Assembly: GCA_965237855.1 (NCBI GenBank)
Contig: CBDEGK010000008.1
Location: 930,001-994,000 of the forward strand
DNA length: 64,000 nt
Direction: 5' to 3'
Origin: CBDEGK01 sp965237855
Lineage (GTDB): Bacteria; Pseudomonadota; Gammaproteobacteria; Pseudomonadales; Halieaceae
This document shows, in pieces, positions 48,770 to 57,331 of the stretch; position 1 is the stretch's first letter, and each line of letters starts with the position of its first letter. A program made the translations under genes and the position numbers. The notes beneath the pieces are model-generated. The model made no database searches, was not told the DNA's origin, and worked only from the letters and a program-made list of their open reading frames with translations.

Positions 48770-50175
48770 GGCACTATTTTTCCCGATGGGTTTACGTCCT
48801 TGAAGCTTTCGTTGGTTTTCCTCGCACCAGAAAAGCGAAACACATTCTGGTCCACCTGCCGTTTCAAGGTGATATCGATATAGGTGGTCTCATTGGGAGA
48901 GAACACCTTGTTCACTGCCATACCTGCAGAGCGAAACTCGGCATTGAGGAAATAGGAGAAACCCCGCTCCGGCCTTGCTAGCACCCGAATGCCCCAGAGA
49001 CCCTCCGGTAGTTCAACCATTTTGTCCGCGTTGAGGTAGTAGACCAGAGAGTCGCTGGTGTGGTTAAACTGCCTGTCGATGAAGAAGCCTTTGGGTAGCT
49101 GGTCTTCTTTATAGCGGGGTCCCGCCAACAGTAGAATGTCGTAATCATCGTCTTCGAGGATGTTGCCCTGTTCATCGTGGACGCGAAATATCAGCATACT
49201 GGCTCGACTAATGGGGTCGTTTTTTCCCGCGGGTTTACGCTGCTGTTCTGCTGCCGTCAGTGCCTCCAGTTGAGCGGTCCGCGTTTCATATTGGCGAGCG
49301 GTGTTTACCGCCAGGCAAGACAATACTTCTGACACGATCTGCTCGTGCCCCGGCTTGCCCGCCTTTATCGCCAGTATGCCCATCTTGGTGCCGGAGTGGC
49401 TGAAGTTATGAAATACCCCCAGTGGCATTTTTTGCGGGCGCCTGACAGGCTGGCGCGCGGTGTATGTCAGCTGGGTAATTTTCGAGCGGGGTGCCACCGG
49501 CTCATCCGTCTGTAGCAGCGACAAATAGCGGTAGTTCAGATTGGCTCCCGCCACGCGCACCACGCCATCACTGCCATCTTCCACCAGGTAGCCGTTGAGG
49601 AAGTCGTAGAACTTGGTATCGATACCCTGGCCGGTCAGTACAAAGGGGTAGAACTTGTTCTTAGCAGGCGCGTACCGCAGATAGGCCTCGTTCAGGCTCC
49701 ATTGCCCTTGGCTGCCCAGGGACAACCAATCCAATACCCGTTGGCCCGGTTCCACCCCGGCAAACCAGGATTTGATTCGTCCCACCCGTTTTTTTCCCAG
49801 TGCCGCCAGGCTTGAGCCGTGATTGGCGGGAGCCAGCATCACCAGGTGTTTAAGGGGGAGTTCTGCCAATTTACTGGCGCCGTAATACTGCTCGACCCAG
49901 TGGCGTACTACCGGACCACCGGTGGAATGGGTGATGCATGAGAACGGCGCTATCCTGGGTCCGTTCCCCGGCAGCTCGGTTAGCGCGTGATTGAGCGCCC
50001 GGGCAATATCGTCCAGGCTGACCTCGTCGTGAAAGCTGATGTATTTCCCCAGGTGAATATGGGTAATATCCAGCTGGATACCGCGCTGCGCCGCACTTGA
50101 TGCCAGGCTCTTGGGTAGATCGCCATAGGTGCTGGTGTTGGTCACACTCCAGCCGTGTACAAAGATCAATCTCAT
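48766..50175 (-). CDS. Lipase-like alpha/beta hydrolase with extra C-terminal domain
   Basis: 469 residues from the ATG at 50175 (GGGAGG upstream). The oxyanion region is RLIFVHGWSVTNTSTYGDLP and the nucleophile elbow is CITHSTGGPVVRHWVEQY, a THSTG form of the usual GHSxG, as in PGAP1/LCAT-like lipases. No signal peptide is visible, so it is cytoplasmic or exported by another route. Residues beyond ~330 form a beta-rich domain (DEQGNILEDDDYDILLLAG, NETTYIDITLKRQVDQNVF) that is unlike a lipase lid and may bind lipid or protein. The substrate is unknown; a phospholipase role is possible. It converges on the MFS gene and is divergent from the Coq4-like gene. Confidence 0.82.
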   Translation of the reverse strand: MRLIFVHGWSVTNTSTYGDLPKSLASSAAQRGIQLDITHIHLGKYISFHDEVSLDDIARALNHALTELPGNGPRIAPFSCITHSTGGPVVRHWVEQYYGASKLAELPLKHLVMLAPANHGSSLAALGKKRVGRIKSWFAGVEPGQRVLDWLSLGSQGQWSLNEAYLRYAPAKNKFYPFVLTGQGIDTKFYDFLNGYLVEDGSDGVVRVAGANLNYRYLSLLQTDEPVAPRSKITQLTYTARQPVRRPQKMPLGVFHNFSHSGTKMGILAIKAGKPGHEQIVSEVLSCLAVNTARQYETRTAQLEALTAAEQQRKPAGKNDPISRASMLIFRVHDEQGNILEDDDYDILLLAGPRYKEDQLPKGFFIDRQFNHTSDSLVYYLNADKMVELPEGLWGIRVLARPERGFSYFLNAEFRSAGMAVNKVFSPNETTYIDITLKRQVDQNVFRFSGARKTNESFKDVNPSGKIVP

Positions 50176-50267
50176 GCCGGCCAACCTCCCTGTTCGAAGC
50201 TAGTTTATGGCATACTAACCGCCAATTGATTATGCTGTCATCCGACTAAAAGAGAGACGCGGAAAAC

Positions 50268-51281
50268 ATGGGCACACTTTCTGAATTCAAGGCGCAGACC
50301 CATCGCGTGGAGGCACAGGCTTTTCGTGCCGACGTGGTGGCGGCTCGCGGCGGCGATCGCGACGCTCGTGAACGAGTTTCGGCAGCGTTGATGTGGACAG
50401 CATTTTCTTGCCCGGATGCCACCGAAGCCCTGTATGACAATCTCGCCAGTGCCTGGTTGGGACGGGGCCCGCAACCTGAAATACCCGATGACCTGCCACA
50501 GGCACCTCTCGAGGAAGAATTCTGGGCTCAGTTTCTCGAGGTTGTCGAGGCTGAGCGTGGGGATTCAGACGCCACCCGTATCACCGTTGGGGTGGCAGCC
50601 CTTGGCGCGGTTGTTCATGAGAGTTTCGGTGAGATAGCAGAAAACCACGCACAAAATCATCCGGGCGCCAGGGCTGCGTTGACCAAGCCGCTACCAGGTC
50701 GGACGGATCTTAAAATCCTGGGTAAATGTCCTGAGGGTAGCCTGGGCAAAACCCTGTATAAGATGGTTGTTGAAAATGGCTACGACCTGGAAGTTCTGGA
50801 CCGGGAGGCGCTTGGTCTCAGTGAGCTGCCCACGTCACTGGCCTACCTCAATACCCGTATCCTGCAGATGCACGATGTCTGGCACTTGGTGGCGGGCTAC
50901 CAGACCACCGGTACCCATGAAGTGGCGATTTCATCTTTTCAGTTGGCCCAGTTCGGCCACAACTACTCCTCAATGTTCCTGGCTACCGTATCGGCCGTGA
51001 CTATATTGAATAAGCCCCAGGGTTTTAGTCTGCTGATGCAATTGATCAGCGAAGCATGGCTGCACGGCCGTGAAACGCCGGCGATGATGGATATCGAGTG
51101 GGAGCAGGAGTGGGAGAAAACCCTACCCGAAATTCGTCAGCAGCATGGCATCCCCACCTACAGCAGTATCCTGCCAGCTACCCTGTTAGAAGTGGCCGAG
51201 GGTAATAGCGGTAAAATGCACAGCATCCTGGTAGCGCTGCGGGTTATATTCCTGCGCGTCAGCGGCGCCTTCCCCGCCTAA
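50268..51281 (+). CDS. Coq4-like protein
   Basis: 337 residues. The Coq4 signature HDxxH(x11)E is exact: H202, D203, H206 and E218 in QMHDVWHLVAGYQTTGTHEV. In mitochondria Coq4 is needed for ubiquinone synthesis and its metal site is linked to the C1 decarboxylation/hydroxylation step. Bacterial homologues are often outside ubi operons, as here, so involvement in quinone synthesis is inference. The ~100 N-terminal residues are variable and extra relative to yeast Coq4. The TAA stop is the first three bases of an inverted-repeat element. Confidence 0.87.
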   Translation: MGTLSEFKAQTHRVEAQAFRADVVAARGGDRDARERVSAALMWTAFSCPDATEALYDNLASAWLGRGPQPEIPDDLPQAPLEEEFWAQFLEVVEAERGDSDATRITVGVAALGAVVHESFGEIAENHAQNHPGARAALTKPLPGRTDLKILGKCPEGSLGKTLYKMVVENGYDLEVLDREALGLSELPTSLAYLNTRILQMHDVWHLVAGYQTTGTHEVAISSFQLAQFGHNYSSMFLATVSAVTILNKPQGFSLLMQLISEAWLHGRETPAMMDIEWEQEWEKTLPEIRQQHGIPTYSSILPATLLEVAEGNSGKMHSILVALRVIFLRVSGAFPA

Positions 51282-51362
51282 AAAGGGGTCAGATCCCTTT
51301 TTTTCAATGTCTCCAGTTGGCCTCGAATCTAGAATTTAAAAAAGGGATCTGACCCCTTTTTA
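51279..51362. repeat. Inverted repeat, GGGGTCAGATCCC family, copy 2, with both stop codons
   Basis: Perfect 25-base arms (51279-51303 and 51338-51362) flank a 34-base spacer. The left arm begins with the TAA that ends the Coq4-like gene and the right arm ends with the TTA that is the stop of the opposite-strand flavoprotein gene. The core is the same as in copies 1 and 3; the spacer is unrelated. Confidence 0.9.
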
Positions 51363-52805
51363 GGCGGCCGCGTGGCGGCCGGCGCGGCGGCCAAAATAGG
51401 TGGATTCACCAATACAGGTGCCGCTGGAATAGCCGGCCCCATCCTGGGCAATATTGGAGGCACAGGCACCCGCGGCATAGAGTCCTGTGACTATCGCCCC
51501 TGATTCAGTGAGTACCTCCGCGTCGGCGGAAACCTTGAGCCCTCCCAGGGTAAACCCTACATAGACCGACTTGTTGATACTGCACTGCAGGGCGGCAAAG
51601 GGGGCTTCTGTCAGCGGCTGCAGCCAATCCTTGTACTTGTGAAATTCAGGGTCGTCGCCATTGGCGGCATGGCTATTGTAGTCCGCCATGGTTTGTTGAA
51701 GTGACCCCCGGGGCAGGTCGAGATCGGTTTCCATCTCCTCGATATTTTCCCAGGCATCAATGAGCTCCTGCATCTCAATCTCGGGTCGGCCGAAGGTCGC
51801 GTTGTCACAAACCAGGTAGACGGTACCGTCGGGCTGGTCCAGGCAGGCATTCATGGTCTTGGCGTGATAGCAGTCTTCGTTGATAAAGCGTTGGCCGTGT
51901 TTGTTTACAAGGATTCCCTTGATCAGGCTTTCCGGCGGGTAGAAGGGGGCGGTGATCAGCGCACCATCCATGTGTTCTGCCACACCCCCAACTGCCAGGC
52001 CCAGGTTAATGGCACTGCCGTCATCAAAGGGATTACCCTGCTTGAATACCCCTGCCTGGGCCAGTTTGGGGCAATACTGGTCGAGCATGGCCTGGTTCAT
52101 GGCGAAGCCACCTGCGGCCAGCACCACGGCCTTGTTCGCTTTCACGTAGCGCTCTTCTTTGAAATGAGTATAGCGAACGCCAACCACGCGTCCCTGGTTG
52201 TCTAGCACCAGGTTCTTCACATTGGCGTCGTGCTGGAAGCGCACGCCCAACTTCTCCGCCTGTGCGGTAAGAATCTTCATGACCTTGCCGCCACCCTCGC
52301 TACCCACATGTTCGACCTTGTGGCCACGGGGTGCGGCTTTGGCGGTTTGACTGACCGGCCAGGCTTTTTCGTTGCCCGACCAGATCAGGCACTCATCGGT
52401 GGGTTGTTCGTAGTGCTTGGTTTTCCAGAAGCCATTGTTGAAGGGTATGCCCTGGTTGGTCAGCCAGTGAAAGTGATCCACGCTGTGTTCGCAGTAGAGC
52501 CGTATCTTCTCCTCGTCGGGCTGCGGTGTGTTGGCCAGCATGTACTGGTACATCTCCTCTGCGGAATCCTCAATGCCATTGGCCAATTGCGGCGGTGTGC
52601 CGCCGCCCAGGTAAAAATGGCCGGTGGCCGCACAGGTGGTGCCACTGATGCCACTGGCTCGCTCCAACACCAACACGTCGACATTTTCTTCCCGGGCACC
52701 GATGGCGGCACAGGAGCCGGCCGCACCGAATCCGGCCACGATGACATCCGCTTTCTCATGCCAGCTGGGGACGTCACTGCTGTCAATCGTCTGATAGTTG
52801 TCCAT
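51360..52805 (-). CDS. FAD-dependent oxidoreductase, KstD/fumarate reductase type
   Basis: 481 residues of the FAD_binding_2 family. The dinucleotide-binding motif is ADVIVAGFGAAGSCAAIGAR, and VLERASGISGTTCAATGHFY follows. The substrate half shows GFTLGGLKVSADAEVL and GLYAAGACASNIAQ, the C-terminal FAD contact. Such enzymes dehydrogenate steroid rings (3-ketosteroid delta-1 dehydrogenase) or reduce fumarate-like acids; steroid type is favoured by the neighbourhood but not proven. No signal peptide. Its stop codon lies in the inverted repeat. The dipeptidase gene is divergent, 128 bases away. Confidence 0.87.
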   Translation of the reverse strand: MDNYQTIDSSDVPSWHEKADVIVAGFGAAGSCAAIGAREENVDVLVLERASGISGTTCAATGHFYLGGGTPPQLANGIEDSAEEMYQYMLANTPQPDEEKIRLYCEHSVDHFHWLTNQGIPFNNGFWKTKHYEQPTDECLIWSGNEKAWPVSQTAKAAPRGHKVEHVGSEGGGKVMKILTAQAEKLGVRFQHDANVKNLVLDNQGRVVGVRYTHFKEERYVKANKAVVLAAGGFAMNQAMLDQYCPKLAQAGVFKQGNPFDDGSAINLGLAVGGVAEHMDGALITAPFYPPESLIKGILVNKHGQRFINEDCYHAKTMNACLDQPDGTVYLVCDNATFGRPEIEMQELIDAWENIEEMETDLDLPRGSLQQTMADYNSHAANGDDPEFHKYKDWLQPLTEAPFAALQCSINKSVYVGFTLGGLKVSADAEVLTESGAIVTGLYAAGACASNIAQDGAGYSSGTCIGESTYFGRRAGRHAAA

Positions 52806-52932
52806 GGAGTCTGGTTTCCCCCCGGCTGCCCTCTAGGTTATTCTCAGCATTCTAAGCTATTGATGGATTTTGCATGTCTGACTTATTTGAACCACTGTTC
52901 TCTATGTTTATCGCTGTTATGAGCACCACATT

Positions 52933-54108
52933 GTGAATAAATACTTGCGCATAGGGCTTCTGGTTGCCGCCAGCGTGGTGGTAGTCGTACTGGTGGTGAC
53001 GCCACCACTGGTGGAGAAATCCATGAACCAGGTGCGCCCTTTGGACGGCCCGGAGCCTTCAGATGCGGCCCGCACCCTGCATCGCTCCCTGATGGTCGGT
53101 GATCTGCACGCGGATACCAGCTTGTGGCAGCGGGACATGCTGGAGCGGGGTCATTACGGCCAGGTCGACGTGCCACGTCTACTGGAGGGCAACGTTGGGC
53201 TGCAGATGTTCACCGCCGTCACCCGCACCCCGATGGGGCAAAACTACAACAGCAATGCCAGCGATGCGCTGGATATGATTACGCCCTTGTCCATGGTACA
53301 GATCTGGCCCATAGCCACCTGGACAAGCCTGACCGAACGCGCGCTTTACCAGGCGCAAAGGCTGCTGCAAGTGGTCGAGGAAAACCCCGAACAAGTCATG
53401 ATGGTACGCAATCGGGGTGAGCTGATTGATTGGCTGGCATTACACCGCAAGGGGCAAAAGGTACTGGGTGCCATGCTGGGTATCGAGGGCTCTCACGCCC
53501 TGGAGGGAAAACTGGAGAACGTTGATCGCCTGCGAGATGCCGGTTTTACCATGATGGGACTGCAGCACTTTTTTGACAATGAGCTGGGGGGCTCACTGCA
53601 CGGCAGCAGCGGTGCTGGCCTGACCGAGTTCGGACGCCAGGCAGTGAGCAAGATGTTGGGCCGGGGCGTGCTCATCGATGTGGCCCATTCCTCACCGCAG
53701 GTGGTGGAGGACGTGCTGGCCATGACCGATCGGGGTCTGATTGTCAGTCATACCGGTTTCCAGGGACACTGCCCGACAGCGCGCAATATCAGTGATGAGC
53801 TGATGAAGAAAATAGCCGCGGAAGGTGGACTGATCGGCGTCGGCTTCTGGGAGGCGGCGGTGTGTGATGCCACGCCCGATGGCATAGTCAGTGCGATGCG
53901 TTATGGCATCGACCTGTTGGGTGAGAATCACATTGCATTGGGTTCTGATTTTGATGGTGGGGTCAGCACCTACTTTGATACCTCACAGCTAGTTTTGTTG
54001 ACCGATGCCATGCAGCGAGCGAACTTTACCGAGGATGAGATACGCAAGGTCATGGGTGAAAACATGCTGCGCTTCCTGCGCGCTCACCTGCCCCACGAGG
54101 ACGATTGA
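52933..54108 (+). CDS. Membrane dipeptidase (peptidase M19)
   Basis: Renal-dipeptidase-type zinc hydrolase, 391 residues from a GTG at 52933. An N-terminal anchor (GLLVAASVVVVVLVVTPPLV) places it in the periplasm. Zinc ligands are in VGDLHADTSLWQRDM (HxD), LGIEGSHALEGKLENV (Glu), LIDVAHSSPQVVEDVL and GLIVSHTGFQG (His). The active-site Asp is in IALGSDFDGGVS. M19 enzymes hydrolyse dipeptides and some beta-lactams or other amide substrates. Its TGA overlaps the start of the fatty acid isomerase gene by one base, so the pair is coupled, though a shared pathway is not obvious. Confidence 0.92.
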   Translation: MNKYLRIGLLVAASVVVVVLVVTPPLVEKSMNQVRPLDGPEPSDAARTLHRSLMVGDLHADTSLWQRDMLERGHYGQVDVPRLLEGNVGLQMFTAVTRTPMGQNYNSNASDALDMITPLSMVQIWPIATWTSLTERALYQAQRLLQVVEENPEQVMMVRNRGELIDWLALHRKGQKVLGAMLGIEGSHALEGKLENVDRLRDAGFTMMGLQHFFDNELGGSLHGSSGAGLTEFGRQAVSKMLGRGVLIDVAHSSPQVVEDVLAMTDRGLIVSHTGFQGHCPTARNISDELMKKIAAEGGLIGVGFWEAAVCDATPDGIVSAMRYGIDLLGENHIALGSDFDGGVSTYFDTSQLVLLTDAMQRANFTEDEIRKVMGENMLRFLRAHLPHEDD

Positions 54109-56351
54109 TGATCAAGTATCTGGCGACGGTTCTGGTGCTTGTCGTCAGTATCGGAGCGAGTGCTGAGACAGATTACCCGGCGCGGATCAAGCCGCTGATA
54201 GAGCAGCGCTGCATGGTGTGCCACGGTTGCTACGACGCCCCCTGTCAGCTCAAACTGGATGTCTTTGCGGGGGTTGATCGAGGCGCTCACAAGAACACGG
54301 TCCATTCAGGTTCCCGGTTGGTCACCGCCAGCCCGACCCGTTTACTGGTCGACGCGCAATCTACCAGGCAGTGGCGTGATAAGGGCTTTTACCCGGTACT
54401 GGCGGCAGAGGACTACCGTCAGGGACAACTCTATCGAATGCTGCAGCTGAAGCAGGCACACCCGCTGCCGGCGGGATCTTTGTTGCCAGACAGTTTTGAC
54501 TTCTCCCTCAACCGCGATCAGCAGTGCCCCAAGCCCGCACAAATGGATCGATTCGAACGGGACAAGCCCCTGTGGGGCATGCCCTATGGATTACCAGGAC
54601 TCAACCAGGCGGAGCAAGGTCAGTTCGATGAATGGCTAAGGGACGGTGCTCCCGGAGAGCCACGTCCAGCTCTGAGTGTCGAACCTCAACAGGTGATAGA
54701 CAGCTGGGAAGTGTTCCTCAACGGTAGCAGCAATAAAGAAAAGCTGATGGCACGCTATCTGTATGAACACCTGTACATCGCTGCCCTGTATTTTTCAGAC
54801 CTGTCCGAGCCGGGTTTTTTCCAGCTGGTGCGTTCTTCTTCGCCGCCGGGAAAACCCATCGCGCTCATTGCTACGCGCCGACCCTACGATGCTCCGGGCA
54901 AGGGTGCGCTGTACTACCGGCTTCAACCTGTGGTCAGTACCACCCTGGTCAAGCGACATATGCCCTATGTCCTGAGTGCGGCGCGAATGGCGCGTTGGCA
55001 GGCGCTGTTTCTGCAACCGGAATACGCGGTGGCCCAGTTACCGGGCTATGAACCCAGGGACTCTGCCAACCCCTTCAAGACCTTTCGGGATCTGCCCATC
55101 AACGCTCGCTACCGCTTTATGCTGGAGGAGGCCCAGTACACCATCATGGGCTTTATCAAGGGGCCAGTGTGCCGTGGTCAGATCGCTATCAACGTGATTG
55201 AAGATCATTTCTGGGTCGCCTTCATTGACCCCGAGTTAGAGGACTCCGACTTTGACGCCGAGTTCCTGGCGACCCAGGAAGACAACCTGATGATGCCTGC
55301 GGCCGAGAGAGGTGCACTTGGATCCGTGCTGGGTTGGCGCCGGTACGCGGCGGCCCAACGACGCTTTCTGGAAGCCAAGTCAGAGGCCCTGGCAGGTGCG
55401 TTGAAGGAATTGCAGATCAAGGTTGACCTGGATCTGATCTGGGATGGCGACGGCCACAACGCCAACGCCTCGCTGACCGTGTTCCGGCACTTTGACAGCG
55501 CCTCGGTGCACAAAGGCATGATCGGGCAGGTACCGAAAACCGCCTGGGTCATCGGTTATTCCCTGCTTGAGCGCATTCACTACCTGTTGGTTGCCGGTTT
55601 TGACGTGTTTGGCAATGTCGGTCACCAGTTGGAAACCCGTTTGTACATGGATTTTCTGCGCATGGAGGGGGAATACAACTTCCTGGTTATGATGCCTGAA
55701 CAGGACCGCCTGGCGCTGCGCGACCACTGGTATCGCGGTGCGAGCAAGCGTAGCAAAGACTACGTCATGGGGCGCAGGGCGTGGTTTGATCGCGATACGG
55801 ACATCATCTACGAGACCGGGGATGCCAAAACGGAACTGCTGCTCAGGCTGCGGCAGCGTCTGTACGGGGCGGCTGCCTCTTCGTATGACAAGAGCGCTGT
55901 GGACGACTTGCAGTGGCGGCCTCTGCGAGAGAGTCGGGGGGCGCACTTTAGCCTGTTGCCGGAAATCGCCTTCGTCGATGTGATTGGTACCGATGGCAGT
56001 GACCGGGTGTACACGCTGGTTCGAAATACCGGCTTGAGCAACGTCGCGCAGTTGTTCAAGGAGGACAAGCGCCGACTGCCAGAGGAAGATTATGTCACCG
56101 TGGCGAACGGTTTTGTCGGCTACTATCCCAATGTGTTTTTCCAGGTCACCGAGAAAGAACTGCCTCGATTTGTGCAGGCAGTTCTGGCATTGAGTTCAGA
56201 GTCCGATTATCGCCAGCTCATGGATCGCTATGGCGTGCGCCGTAATGCCACATATTTTTGGGCGGTCAGTGATCGCCTGCACGAAGTGCAGCGACAGCAA
56301 AAGCCGATACGCGCGGGCCTGTTCGACTTGAATCGATACCAGAATCGCTAG
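54108..56351 (+). CDS. cti: Fatty acid cis/trans isomerase
   Basis: Periplasmic heme enzyme of 747 residues that converts cis to trans unsaturated fatty acids in membrane phospholipids within minutes of solvent or heat stress. A signal peptide (LATVLVLVVSIGASAE) precedes the cytochrome c-type heme motif CMVCH (35-39). Large conserved segments such as FYPVLAAEDYRQGQLYRMLQ and FKTFRDLPINARYRFMLEEA fit the Cti family, and length is close to the ~766 of Pseudomonas. Start at ATG 54108; a TTG three bases earlier is less likely. Isomerisation acts on lipids made by the desaturases encoded in this window. It converges on an esterase gene with a four-base overlap. Confidence 0.93.
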   Translation: MIKYLATVLVLVVSIGASAETDYPARIKPLIEQRCMVCHGCYDAPCQLKLDVFAGVDRGAHKNTVHSGSRLVTASPTRLLVDAQSTRQWRDKGFYPVLAAEDYRQGQLYRMLQLKQAHPLPAGSLLPDSFDFSLNRDQQCPKPAQMDRFERDKPLWGMPYGLPGLNQAEQGQFDEWLRDGAPGEPRPALSVEPQQVIDSWEVFLNGSSNKEKLMARYLYEHLYIAALYFSDLSEPGFFQLVRSSSPPGKPIALIATRRPYDAPGKGALYYRLQPVVSTTLVKRHMPYVLSAARMARWQALFLQPEYAVAQLPGYEPRDSANPFKTFRDLPINARYRFMLEEAQYTIMGFIKGPVCRGQIAINVIEDHFWVAFIDPELEDSDFDAEFLATQEDNLMMPAAERGALGSVLGWRRYAAAQRRFLEAKSEALAGALKELQIKVDLDLIWDGDGHNANASLTVFRHFDSASVHKGMIGQVPKTAWVIGYSLLERIHYLLVAGFDVFGNVGHQLETRLYMDFLRMEGEYNFLVMMPEQDRLALRDHWYRGASKRSKDYVMGRRAWFDRDTDIIYETGDAKTELLLRLRQRLYGAAASSYDKSAVDDLQWRPLRESRGAHFSLLPEIAFVDVIGTDGSDRVYTLVRNTGLSNVAQLFKEDKRRLPEEDYVTVANGFVGYYPNVFFQVTEKELPRFVQAVLALSSESDYRQLMDRYGVRRNATYFWAVSDRLHEVQRQQKPIRAGLFDLNRYQNR

Positions 56352-57325
56352 TGATGGCTGTCCTGGAAGAACTGCCAGATCGCCTCGGCAGCGACAAAAT
56401 CATGGTTGCTGCCGCCCAGTAGCCGCGGTAGTGACATCTGCGGGTGTGGTGCGGCGTGGCCGCCTCCCTCCACGGTATACAGGGCTACAGGCGCTTTGCC
56501 GGGTGACAACCACTCAGTCACCAGGACGGTGCCGACATCGTCGGGGTCCAGGTCCGCCAATCGACGCTGCACGGGCGCCTGGGTGTGGCCAGCCAGGCTT
56601 GCAAAGTAGGCGACGCTGGCCTCGCTGGAAAGTACTTCACCACGATTCCCGAGTAGACCGTACAGCGCTACCGTGCCACCCTGGTAGGGGTTCATGGGAT
56701 CCGCTGTACCATTCATCAGCAACAGGGCCACCGCTTCGCCGCTTTTTGTGCAGTCGAGGTTATTGTCGCTGGGCAGGGCGGTGGCGACAGGCGCCACCGC
56801 ACGGAAAATACCTGGAGCCTCAAGGCCCAGTCTGAGAGCCATGTTGCCACCGTTTGACAAGCCGGTTGCATAGACTCTGCTACTGTCGGCATTCGCATTC
56901 GTGGCCAGGGACTCAACCACGGCGCTGAGGAAACCCACGTCATCAATTCCCAATGTGTTGGCACTGTAGGGGCCCGCTTTTCTGCAGTCGTTGAAATGCC
57001 CCTCGAAGCCGTCGGGGAACACCGGGATGAATCCCTGTTGTTCAGCGAGGCGCTCAAATTCGTAGGCGAAGCTGGCCCGGGCCATGTCGCCATCGCCCAT
57101 GGACCCGTGCAGGACAAAAACCAGCGCCGGTGTCAGCGTCCGATGATGGGGTTGGTACCAGGAAAAACTGCGTTCACGGCCGTCCCACTGTAGTTGGCCA
57201 TACCGGATTTCGCCGGGTAATTCCGGTTCGGGCACCAGTTCCAGCTTGAGCAGGTAAAACATCGCGGCGACCAGCGCCAGCAAAAACCCCGCAAGCAGCC
57301 AGCGTCGCTGTAGTCGAATTGTCAC
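56348..57325 (-). CDS. Exported esterase of the PHB depolymerase/LpqC type
   Basis: 325-residue alpha/beta hydrolase starting at a GTG, with a membrane anchor (WLLAGFLLALVAAMFYLLKL). The oxyanion loop is FVLHGSMGDGDMARA; the nucleophile serine is in YATGLSNGGNMALRLG; the acid and base regions are LLLMNGTADPMNPYQGG and VEGGGHAAPHPQ. The layout matches feruloyl/acetylxylan-type and polyhydroxybutyrate depolymerase esterases; the substrate is unclear. It ends four bases into the isomerase gene on the opposite strand and starts six bases downstream of the amidohydrolase-2 stop, so the two may be co-transcribed. Confidence 0.86.
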   Translation of the reverse strand: MTIRLQRRWLLAGFLLALVAAMFYLLKLELVPEPELPGEIRYGQLQWDGRERSFSWYQPHHRTLTPALVFVLHGSMGDGDMARASFAYEFERLAEQQGFIPVFPDGFEGHFNDCRKAGPYSANTLGIDDVGFLSAVVESLATNANADSSRVYATGLSNGGNMALRLGLEAPGIFRAVAPVATALPSDNNLDCTKSGEAVALLLMNGTADPMNPYQGGTVALYGLLGNRGEVLSSEASVAYFASLAGHTQAPVQRRLADLDPDDVGTVLVTEWLSPGKAPVALYTVEGGGHAAPHPQMSLPRLLGGSNHDFVAAEAIWQFFQDSHH

Positions 57326-57331
57326 TTAGAT

